Source of the DNA: Patiria miniata
Lineage: Eukaryota > Echinodermata > Asteroidea > Valvatida > Asterinidae
Assembly: GCF_015706575.1 (NCBI RefSeq)
Contig: NW_024037074.1
Location: 18,589,334-18,653,333, forward strand
DNA: 64,000 nt
Direction: 5' to 3'
Shown: positions 15,301-27,300 of the stretch, piece by piece
Numbering within the stretch: position 1 is the first letter of the stretch
Layout of the letters: every line of letters begins with the position of its first letter
Position numbers and translations under genes: made by a program
Notes under the pieces: model-generated
What the model was told of the DNA's origin: nothing
Databases searched by the model: none
Seen by the model: the letters and a program-made list of their open reading frames with translations, nothing else

Positions 15301-18300
15301 CTCGGGAAAAAAAATGTATCGATACCAACATGATGTTCTTCATATTACCAGTATTTTAATAAGTTTTCATGTAGCTAATTTATGTGGTCATTCAATGGAA
15401 AGTGTTGTGGGAATAGATCTCTAAAAACTCTGCAAAACATTCACCATACCGGTACGTGTATACATACCTGTATTACTTGAAGAAGCAATGATAGGAATCA
15501 TTGGCATTATGTACATGTAGCTACTGACTTACCAATGGCCTTCAAACTGCTGGCTGACCACAAGCCAGTCCACTGGCCAGTCACTAGCCAGCCGCTACGC
15601 AGCCCTTGGCCAGACAGTGGCCATTCCCTGGCCAGACAGTGGCCATTCCCTAGCCAACCCACTTGCCAGTCCCAAGCTAGCCAGTGGCCAGCCCATGGCC
15701 AGCGGCAAGCCACTGGCCAGTGTCTAGCAAGCCCAATGGCCAGTCCATAGCCAGCCACTGACCAGTCTCTAGCAAGCCCATTTGCCAGTCCATAGCCAGC
15801 AACTGGCCAGTCTCTAGCCAGCCACTGACCGGCCTCTAGCCAGCCACAGGCCAGTCTCTAGCCAGCCACTGGCCAGTCCCTAGCCAGCCACTGGCCAGTC
15901 CCTAGCCAGCCACTGGCCAGTCCCTAGCCAGCTACAGGCCAGTCTCTAGCCAGCCACTGGCCAGTCACAAGTCACTCGCCCTGTCATGGCCAGCTGTTGG
16001 CCAATTGCATTTATGTTCATTAATTTTCTGTTTTGAAATTTCGGATGTTTTTTGTGTTTTCCCATGCACAGAGCCAGATACGACCTACGTCATCAAACTG
16101 CTAGCCTACACAATTGCCAGTGACGGACATGAGACTGTACAGGACGTCAGAACCACCTCAAAGCCAGGTACGGGCCAGAGTAGTTTAGATTTGCAAATTA
16201 ACAGGGAACCATTAACCAAACTGAACATCTGTTGAAAATATATTTGTGCCGTTAATGCTCACATGCTGGTGTTGGAGAGAACCCCAGCTAAAAGGCGATT
16301 CACAAGAGTGACTTTTGGTAATGGCTCAAAGGCAGAGTATAGACCTTACGCGTTAGGGCGGACTTAGAGGGCAATGATTATATTTCACTGGGATGGGGGT
16401 GAGTAAACCTTTGTGTATAAGGCCAAAAAAAATATATTCGGTCTCTGGTCAGACCAAAGTTCCGGAATTGACGCGGCCACGCGGCTTTTTTTTTTTTTTT
16501 TCTTCAAGCTTGGATTGTACAGACAAGATGGGGTACTATTTTGTTTTTTGGTGTCCTCATGTACATTGGTGTCCTCCATAATTTGCCTTGGTGCTTTCGA
16601 TCATTTGCCTTGGTGCAATTTCCCATTCCTTGGTGCTCTTTGGTGAAAAAAAATTGAGGAGGTGCGGAAATAGAGGGCGCTGTTGGAGCTACCGCGGAAC
16701 ATTTTGAAAAAAAAAAAGATGGACGCGCATGATTAAAATCGACGCGCGCGCTGACCAGAGACCGACTTATTTTTTTTTGTGGCCTAACAGAGAACACACG
16801 TCTGAGAAACATGCAACACATAAATCTCCATAAGGTCTGCAGCAGTGCGTAATCACCGACTTACATACCACATGGAGGGTTGATGCTCTGCCAAACCTCA
16901 AAAGCCTCTCCCTCCCCTTGCATTGTGCGATTTGGGACCCTGCATTTTGAGATTTACATGTGTGCTGTTGCTTCTTGGAGACATGTACAAAGCCGTGGTT
17001 AAAACACGTGGACAAATTCATGTGTGATGGGATGAGTTAAAGCCGGTTAAGCTGTACCCGATAAGCGAGGGAATTTGTTGCCTATATCCACGGATAATCT
17101 CCCTGTAAATCAATACGAGCTTTGGAGGATTATGGAGGAATTCTCCCCCTAATACCCCAGCTCAAAAGGTTTTTAACTGTGACAGCATTATCCAAATCTC
17201 ACTTAAGCCTTCAAAATATTGATGGTTGGGGTTTTAGCAACACTCTGGAAGTAACACTGATATTTATGTGGGGGGCTTTGGTCCAATGGTTACGGTGTTT
17301 GACTCATGTGCCGTGGTACATGGGTTCAAATCCTGATCGTGGGAACATGGTGCTTAAGTGCTCTTGATGAGCAAGGCACTTGATCATTCTTGCTTCGTTT
17401 ATCGGATGGGACGTAGAGCCGTAGGTCCAGTGAGTTGTGTAATGGATGTTTAAGAATCCGGTAACACTTATCGCTAAGGCCAAAAAAAAAAATAAGTCGG
17501 TCTCTGGTCAGCGCGCGCGTCGATTTTAATCATGCGCGTCGATCTTTTTTTTTCCAAAATGTTCCGCGGTAGCTTCAACAGCGCCCTCTATTTCCGCCCC
17601 TCCTCAATTTTTTTTTTACCAAAGAGCACCAAGGAATGGGAAATTGCACCAAGGCAAATGATCGAAAGCACCATGGCAAATTATGGAGGACACCAATGTA
17701 CATGAGGACACCAAAAAAGCAAAATAGTACCCCAACTTGTCTGTACAATCCAAGCTTGAAGAAAAAAAAAGAAGCCGCGTAGCCGCGTCAATTCCGGAAC
17801 TTTGGTCTGACCAGAGACCGAATACTTTTTTTTTTTGGCCTAAGAGAAATGGTTTCTTGCAGTGGCTGCCTCATGCGCCGCAGCACCTTGAATGCCTTTT
17901 ATAAAGGTGCTACATAATGGGTCTCATATTTCTCATAAACTTCATTTACCTGTCGTTAAAAATAGACATAATTACCAGTGAGTACCTAATTGTTGGTAGA
18001 TACGTGTGCTAAATAAAAAAAAATTCATAGAGGTGATACAAATGTTGACATATATACAAATTAAATGTACATGCATACACACAGAGATTTTTTTTATGTA
18101 AATTGCCGACCACTATTTCAAAGACCACTGCAAACGAGAAATAAATTATGGTCATTCTTCATTTAAGGGTCCAAAGTGTGCCATTTCTCTTGTCCCCGTT
18201 GCCTGGGGGAGGGAATGAATTATGTATTTTGTCAGTGAGTAAACGATATTTCTTTTAAATTATTGCTCACTCAAACAGAGGGCAGAAATTGTAGATTGAT

Positions 18301-21300
18301 TTTCTTAGAGGCGATACATATTCGATGCAAATGAAATGTGCACAGAAAGATTTTTTTTTATGGAAATTGCCAACCACAATTTCAAGGGCCACTGCAAGGG
18401 AGAAATAGATTTTGGCCATTCTTAAGATAGGGTCCAAAGTGTAAGACATTTTTTCCTGTCCCTGTTGACTTGGTGTTTTGTAGTTCGCCATTCAAGTATC
18501 ATTAAGAATGACTGCAAAGCCATTTTGTTTATTTGTTGGGTTAGGTAGATGGCTATTCGTAACCACTCTCTCGGACGACTGCATTAAGGAGTGCATCAGA
18601 ATTATAAAATCACAGATGTCAGATGTAACAGGGACCTACGGCAAAAAACGTGGATCCCGAATTTTATAGAATGACCTGCATACATATTTCATAGAATTTT
18701 GAATTTACAGATGTTTTCTTTCCTCCCCTTGCCCCCTTTCCTTGCCGTCTGTTTTTCGCAGGCGTTCCTAACCAGTTCCTCGAGTCCCCCACCAGTCTGG
18801 CTGTGCAGTCCCTCAGCTCCCGGGCCGTGAGGCTGAGCTGGCAGGCGCCGGTCACCAACCAGCTGGTCACTGGCTACATCGTGCGCTACTGGCCGCAGGG
18901 GAACCGGTCGCAGACGGAGCTGCCCATCCAACTGGACCTAGAGTGAGTGCAGTCCGTGGTATTTTAATTTTAACCCCCATGCAACAGAAACAGTGATGTA
19001 GTTAAGTCCGTCATGAGCTCATCGCAAGGTCTGGTCGGAGACGTATTGCAAGTCAGCTCACAAGTGGATGAACACGTACGCAGGCTATTTATCGAATCCC
19101 CCGCGGGCCAATATGTGGATTGGGTTTTCAGTCCCTGCCTGAGTTTGTGGGTTTTCCTCAGAATATTCCTCTGGGCTTTTCCTCCCACCTCTAAAACTGT
19201 CATTTCTTATCATTGTCTCCCTACTGGTTTCTTTAGGCTTTCGAGCTACAGTGCCTAGGGCACTTTTGAGGAATCCTTGGTTTCATTACCAGAAAGAAAT
19301 AAAATTTAAAAAAAGAAAGAGGACCGCCCGTGTCACAGTTCATTTGAAGAGCTTGTGACTTGACTTGGGACAAGGGCGGATCCAGAACACAATTTTGGGG
19401 GGGGGCCAAAAAAAAATTTGGTCCCCGCCAAAAAAGTGGGTCTAAAAAATTACGGCGTGGGGTTCGGGGCCCGTGAGGGCCCCGAAAATTTTTTGGATTC
19501 TAGATGCTCTGTGGTGCGATCTGAGGCAATTTCTGACCACTTTAACCAATTTTTTTTGAGGAAAAGATGGTGGTGTACTCATTGCCTGCCTTTATTGCGA
19601 TGTCACATTAAAAAAAAAAAAATTGGTTTCGTTTTGGGGGGGGCCATGGCCCCCTTTGGCCCCCCCCTGGATCCGCCCTTGACTTGGGACTGGAGGTCTT
19701 GCGATGGACTTGTGATCTACTTCAACATTACTTGCGAGGACTTTTAGTGGACTTGACTAGAACACTGGTCAGAATTGTCTCTGCAGAACACCAAGCATCT
19801 ACCTCAAATTTGTCCACATTGATTGTGCAATATCCAACAGTTATTATTATTTTTAACTTCTGGTAATGAAACCAAGGATTCCTCAAAAGCGCCCTTGGTC
19901 CTGTAGCTCGCAAGCCTGAAGTATTCTGTAGAGAGGAGACAGTGAGAAGAAATTACAGTTTGAGAGGTGGGAGTAAATCCCCAGAAGAATATTCTTGGGG
20001 AAAACCCACGGATTCAGACAGTGACTGAAAACCCAATCCACATGTTGGCCCAGGCGGGATTCGAACCCGGGTCACAGCGGTGGAAGGCGAGGAAAGTACC
20101 GCTACGCCAACCTGACCTGATAGAATAAGTTATCCGTCCTTAATTGTTTTTCTTTGGAAACACCTGAACATGATAGCATCTGGACACCTTTGTTTTCAAC
20201 CACCGAATTGAGAATCAGTAACGCTTGACAGTTCAGCCCACACTTTTGAAAAACAAAACGCACTGAAATCATTAGATAATTATTTCATGCACCACCACCC
20301 ACATCTTGATAAAGGATCAAAGGAGACAAAAAGGACAGAAAAAGCTTATCAGATTTCTGATTTGTGGCTCCTATAGCAAGCCTAAATTGCTTATTATCTT
20401 ACACCTTTTATGTTTTTTGTTTAATTATTAAAAACAAAATTACAAAATGTGAAATACAACCCCAAGCATCTGGAGAATCACTAGGAAGTTTGATATTTGA
20501 GACCATCCTTGTGTACAACACCGGGATTGCATTAAGAATAATAATTTACGTTTTGTCTTCTGAATATACACCTTGGGAATTGTTAACATGATTGAAATTG
20601 GTTATTGTATGTTAATGGATGGTGTCGGAGGGTCATGTGGGTTAAATGTCATGCAAAGGAAATTCATTTCACCGAGATTTTCACATTTTCAGGTGCTCTT
20701 GCAAGATGCCAGCGGCTTCTGTATTAAGGCCCAAAAATTTCAGGGAAGCTTGACGGATGGAAATTCTGTATTTATTGTGATTAATTTTTTTTCTTCCTTT
20801 TCATCTTTTTAAAAAATTTGGTTAACAGGAAGAATAACAGCATCAGTGAGTTGATCTTGGAAGGTCTGGACCCCTTCACCACGTATGTGTTTGATGTGTG
20901 CTCAGTCAGCACAAAGCTGTCGGGACCGTTCTGTGACGCCAGAGTTGCAAAAACCTTAGAAGACCGTAAGTTTGACACTTACACAGAATTTTTTTTTCTC
21001 GCCTTCCACCTCGGTGGCCCGGGTTCGATTCCTGCCATGGCCCACACTCGGATTGGGTTGTCAGTCCCTACCTGATTCCGTGGGTTTTTCCCCCAGAATA
21101 TTCTTCTCGGGTTTTCCCTCCCACGTCTAAAACTGAAACTTCTACAGTGTCTTCTCCCTGCAGTTTTGCTCGATAGCTGATGCTCTTTCTGAAGAAAAAA
21201 AAAATGGAATGTACCAAGCAGTAGTTTCCTTCTGCTAAGTGCCTCTTATGAGGAGCCCATAAAAGTCTGACTGATATTATTGATGATTTCCTTCCTTCCT

Positions 21301-24300
21301 TCCTGTTACCAAAAATAAAGGCCGACTTGTCGGCCTTCACTACAAGTCTTGGTTAATAAACAATTTCGTTGAAGGCCTTCCCTTGTTGACTGTGGAAATC
21401 CGTTCATTCCTTATGTAAACTCAATGCTATCGTTGAAGGCCTTCCCTTGTTGACTGTGGAAATCCGTTCATTCCTTATGTAAACTCAATGCTTTCGTTGA
21501 AGGCCTTCCCTTGTTGACTCTGGAAATCCGTTCATTCCTTATGTAAACTCAATGCTATCGTTGAAGGCCTTCCCTTGTTGACTGTGGAAATCCGTTCATT
21601 CCTTATGTAAACTCAATGCTATCGTTAAAGGCCTTCCCTTGTTGACTCTGGAAATCCGTTCATTCCTTATGTAAACTCAATGCTTTCGTTGAAGGCCTTC
21701 CCTTGTTGACTGTGGAAATCCGTTCATTCCTTATGTAAACTCAATGCTTTCCTTGAAGGCCTTCCCTTGTTGACTGTGGAAATCCGTTCATTCCTTATGT
21801 AAACTCAATGCTTTTGTTGAAGGCCTTCCCTTGTTGACTGTGGAAATCCGTTCATTCCTTATGTAAACTCAATGCTTTTGTTGAAGGCCTTCCCTTGTTG
21901 ACTGTGGAAATCCGTTCATTCCTTATGTAAACTCAATGCTTACGTTGAAGGCCTTCCCTTGTTGACTGTGGAAATCCGTTCATTCCTTATGTAAACTGAA
22001 TGCTTTCGTTGAAGGCCTTCCCTTGTTGACTGTGGAAATCCGTTCATTCCTTATGTAAACTCAATGCTTTCGTTGAAGGCCTTTCCTTGTTGACTGTGGA
22101 AATCCGTTCATTCCTTATGTAAACTCAATGCTTTCGTTGAAGGCCTTCCCTTGTTGACTGTGGAAATCCGTTCATTCCTTATGTAAACTCAATGCTTTCG
22201 TTGAAGGCCTTCCCTTGTTGACTGTGGAAATCCGTTCATTCCTTATGTAAACTCAATGCTATCGTTGAAGGCCTTCCCTTGTTTACTGTGGAAATCCGTT
22301 CATTCCTTATGTAAACTCAATGCTTTCGTTGAAGGCCTTCCCTTGTTGACTGTGGAAATCCGTTCATTCCTTATGTAAACTCAATGCTTTCGTTGAAGGC
22401 CTTCCCTTGTTGACTGTGGAAATCCGTTCATTCCTTATGTAAACTCAATGCTATCGTTGAAGGCCTTCCCTTGTTTACTGTGGAAATCCGTTCATTCCTT
22501 ATGTAAACTCAATGCTATCGTTGAAGGCCTTCCCTGGTTTACTGTGGAAATCCGTTCATTCCTTATGTAAACTCAATGCTTACGTTGAAGGCCTTCCCTT
22601 GTTGACTGTGGAAATCTGTTCATTCCTTATGTAAACTCAATGCTTTCGTTGAAGGCATTCCCTTGTTTACTGTGGAAATCCGTTCATTCCTTATGTAAAC
22701 TCAATGCTTTCGTTGAAGGCCTTCCCTTGTTTACTGTAAAAATCTGTTCATTCCTTGTTACGTAAACTCAATGCGTCTGACTTGCCAATTTTGTTTTTAT
22801 TCAGCCTCATTGCTGGTACATGTATACATCCCATTTTTAGCTGCAGGATAGCAGTTCAACAAATCATCATGTCTCTCTGTTAGTCCGTTAGTTAGTAAGT
22901 TAGTAACAAACGTGACATTGTCGATCGCTCCTACATATTTTGACCGATTTCAACCAAACTATGTCAAAAGTATCAGTAGCCCAGCCTTAACATATCACAT
23001 GACCAAACTAGGGTCAAAGGTCATCATGGGGTCACTGGGGTCAAAAAGCTGATTTTTTTTTTGTTTTACTCAAAACACTTCTCCTTCCAGAAATTACATG
23101 GCACAGTCACGTGACTCGTACGTGAATACAATATCGTTGGCCCCGCAGCTTCCGAGATATCTCTGATGATCTGATCAAACTTTTCTTTTTCTTTTTTTAG
23201 TAACCAGAAATAAATAATCAATCTGTTGTTAATATCTTTCATTAGAAATTTACTTTCAGCAATTGGTTCCTTTTTTTGAGAGCTGAATTGTACTTTTCAG
23301 TTGTTGAAACAAAATGGCACATTCCAACAATTCCTAATCAGGAACCGATTATTCTGTTTATGACTTTTGAGACAACTGAAATCTCACCCAGCGTTGTCTT
23401 TAAAGCCATGTTTTCAACAATTGAACCTGTAGTAAAAAAATACTCCGAGTGCAATCAAATTTCGGGCGCAAAGTTCTGTTGGTGATAACTAAATCTAACA
23501 TCTTGATGAAGGAAAAATAGGAGGTAAAGTTACCCATTACCTGAAAGGTCATCCCTCGGTCTTTCCTTGAGTTACATTCTCAATGATGCGCGTAGTTGTA
23601 TCAAGTAACATTATCTTATTTCCGCACGGTCAATATCATTAGCATTATTTTGGTTGAGTACTTCACTAACTATGTACTACACATGCAATGGACTCTGTGC
23701 ACGAACACTAGGTGGCGCTTTTCTGGCCACTTTGAAGAGCTCCAGTGGGGATGCACACCACGTAAGCGTACTGGTTCATGCTAGTGCTGCACAAAGTATG
23801 CATGGCTAACCCTGCTGCTATCTGAACTGCCACAGACAGTCAAAAAGTCAGTCCTCCTCCCCTGACATGCCTTTTACACAGGCTAGTCACCAACAGTCAG
23901 ATCACATTTCAAGCAAGCACTGTGACTAGTCAAATTCAGTCCAACGACAAAAACAGGGAAGTGGTGGGCACAGCTGGCTTGTCAATCACCTACAGTCAAA
24001 GCATAGAAGTATCAAGTTACATGTAAACATGTAGATGGAAGTATTCAAAGTCAGACAATGGACTATTTTGAAACAGACCAATAATTGTGCACAGCTTTAC
24101 AAAATAAATCCTGTTGCATTGGGAGTGACTACGCACATTAAGCAATCAGGATAGAGCGTTTCTACTTCAACAATGCATTGGTAAAATTGACCAATGAGAG
24201 GAGCACATTTGACTCATTAATATGTATATGTTAATTTTTCAAAACAAAAATTCCACCTGTTTTTAGGCCCGTCCACCCCTCCCGAGGACATCCTAGCCAA

Positions 24301-27300
24301 GCCCCTGGACCCCCACGCCGTGGAGCTTCAATGGCAGCCCCCTATGCAGCCCAACGGTATCATCACCCACTATGTCATCCTGTATGATGAGGACGTCAGC
24401 AAGCCGGAAGACACATGGCACTCACAGGCCAGAAATGGTAAGAAAATGAACAAAAAATCTGTTGAATGCAAAATGATAAAATGGTAGATTACGAATCATT
24501 CAAAGTATAGATTGCGGGGGCGCCTGCTGCTATGTGCTCTGTGAGCGCACAAGAGAGGGCGCTTTTTGATGGGACACACCGCATACGCGTACTGGTTCAT
24601 GCGCATATAGCGCTAAGTACGCATGACTAATTCTATAGGTCTCTCATAAAGACGGCCATCTCGGTAGGAGAACTGCAAGATCAAGCACGCATTGCGCAGT
24701 GTTGAAAATGTTTCAAACACGCGCGCTTGTTGCTCAAAATGTGTTCGAAATACGACGCAGCCGATGCGCGTTATGCAAGTTCACGCTCAAAATGCCGATG
24801 CACGTGTCTGGTCTGTAGGAAATGACGTCATTTGAGAGAGTCCTGTTCTGAATGTGCAAAAAGCCATTGCGTCTTCACGTTGGCGTCGGGCGGCGACGGC
24901 AGTGCATTCGATTGTCTCTCCTAGTGGTCTTCCCCAACTCTCCCTTTCTTACCATTGAGGGGGTACTTGTGCACGGAGAGCCCATGGACCAATCCAGATG
25001 CTCCGTCACTTCAATCACGGAGGCCCGTATAATTTGTTTTGGAAGTTAGAAAATTGGTGTGTTAATGAATTACTCACACGGGGATTCGTTAGTCATAGGA
25101 AGTAATTTCATAAAACGCCAGTTATGATCAGTGTGAGGGGCCCTTAATATCTTGTATCCATTGACTCATATAACTTTGAAATTAAAATTCAATGTTGGCT
25201 CCCTGCCAGAACTTCTGAGCACGCTTTGTATGGCCTTTAATGGAGGCCAATGAGAGGCACTGTCATGAATTTGTCGCTAATTTTTTGTGACCCCACGCGC
25301 AAGCCAATCTGAGTCGACTTTTAAAAATTGTGATTCGCGTGTCTGAAAGTGAATCTATCCACGTGAACATAATACTAGCTTTCATTTGAAAATTTTTAAC
25401 TTAATATAGTTTGTAATTTGTGGCACTGCTCACCCTGGGCATGGCACACAATGGAAAATTGTACTCAACTTGCCTCACAGTAAATTAGGCTGCTTCTCTT
25501 TTTTTGAGCGCAAGAACGCTACACGATGAATGGGATCGTAGGACTGTCGTGACCCATAGTATTAACTCACTTTCATTGAATGTATGGTTACATCACTGGT
25601 TATCCATCTAGAGCCACATGAATTGTACTACACACAGCAGAGAACCAGCTGCAGGACTTTGAATGCTTTGAACCGTAGTTTGTCTTATGACCCTCTCACA
25701 GTAATAGCATGCCAAAAAAAGCACAATGGTATCCTGTACTTGTATGGCCCCCTTGCACAAGTACCCCCTCAACGGCAAGAAAAGGAGAGTTGGGGGACAC
25801 CACTGGAAGAAACATTCGAACGCATTGCCGAGACATTCAAACGCGAAGACGTCATGGTATTGTGCACATCCAGAATAAAACTAGTCGTGTGTATTTCGTA
25901 CTATACGCGCGCAAACCAGTACACGCATGCGGTGTACGTGTCCCGTCTACGGGACTCTTAAGTGTGGTAAATGAGCGCCCTCTCAGTTTGCGCGCGGAGC
26001 CCATTGAGCAGCTCCGCGAAATAGGCACCTTTTGTATTGCACATAACGCTTGGAATTTGAGAGAAACTTACAAAACAATCACTTGCCTTTGTTCCCACAT
26101 ATTGAAAATAAAACTTCTAACCTCTTGCTGTTTGATTTATTTATTTCTAACCCTCCCCCCCCCCACCCCTCCCAACAGGCACCGCCCACCACTCGACTGT
26201 GGATGGCCTAGCCAGCGATACTAAGTATTACTTCAAGGTACGGGCTGGCACTCAGGTGGGAGAAGGCCCCCCAACCAACACTGTGGCTGCTCAGACGCTG
26301 ACTGCTAAGACAGGTATACAGATCATGCAATGAGTACAGGCTGTGTCGAAGTCTGTCTTACAGGGTTCCTACAGTCATGAAAAAAAATCCTGATATTCCT
26401 AGAAAAGTCGTGGAATCCTGGACAACTCATACGTGATGATTCGTAATATTTGGCTTTGGCAGGCGTCCAGTTTGCATTAGAGATTACTATACTTCCCCCT
26501 GTATGCATGTGTACGCTGTATGCTTGTTGGACATGTATGTTCAATGCACCATGGTCTGATGCTTTTGTGGTGCTCAGTGGTCTTGTGTCAAACTGGAAAG
26601 CTGAAAGGGAGTGGCGTGCCTTGCCACTTGCGTGGAAATTGCTCATGGAAAGCCCTGATTTCGTCCTGGAAAAAATGTGGAAAAGTCAAGGAATTTCATT
26701 TTAACATTGCTGTGGGAACTCCGGTCTTTAGACTTTGGTTTTTTCAAAATAAGGGTGGATCATTTGGGAAACTGTGAAAGTTCATACTGAGGGAATTTCG
26801 TAGTTTATGCTTCCTGTCTGAAAATGATGAAAAGAATTTGTTTCTTTATAATCTGTTAGATTTTGAGAGTCACTCATTATTTTTCTCCCTCGGTGTAGGT
26901 GTAGGCAGCAAGCCGTGGCAGGAGAGCATGCTGATTGGTGTCTGCTCGGCGTTCGTCCTGATTGTGATGCTAGTGTTTGTTGTCATCTGCAAGAAAAGGT
27001 CAGAACGATTACATAACTAGTGACAAGTGAAAAGAATTCTATGTACGAGTTTCTGTTTTCCTCCAATAATTCCCAAAATTTCGTAAAAACATTGGTAACT
27101 TTGCAAAACCTGGCTAGAAATATTTAGAGGCCTTCTCCTTCCCCAGTAAAAAAAATATTACCTTATTTCCTCACAAAACTGCTCTTAAAAGTAGCTCATT
27201 TAACCCTAACCCCTTGGGGTATTTTGGATAGAAAACTCTGCTGAATGCAGCAACATGTAACACTTGTCAAGATGACAAGCCTGCTCAGTGTAGGCTTAAC

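Noticed and set aside
15507-15758. Repeat protein (WPxAGHWL-like) on the minus strand
   Set aside because: It is a translation of the 22-bp minisatellite; the plus strand is open too, as expected for such a repeat.
21367-22776. CRISPR-like array
   Set aside because: The 64-bp units abut directly with no variable spacers, and the context is an animal intron.
25584-26224. 125- and 171-residue frames as genes
   Set aside because: They cover the right arm of a foldback element, and the second runs across a receptor exon in a different frame.
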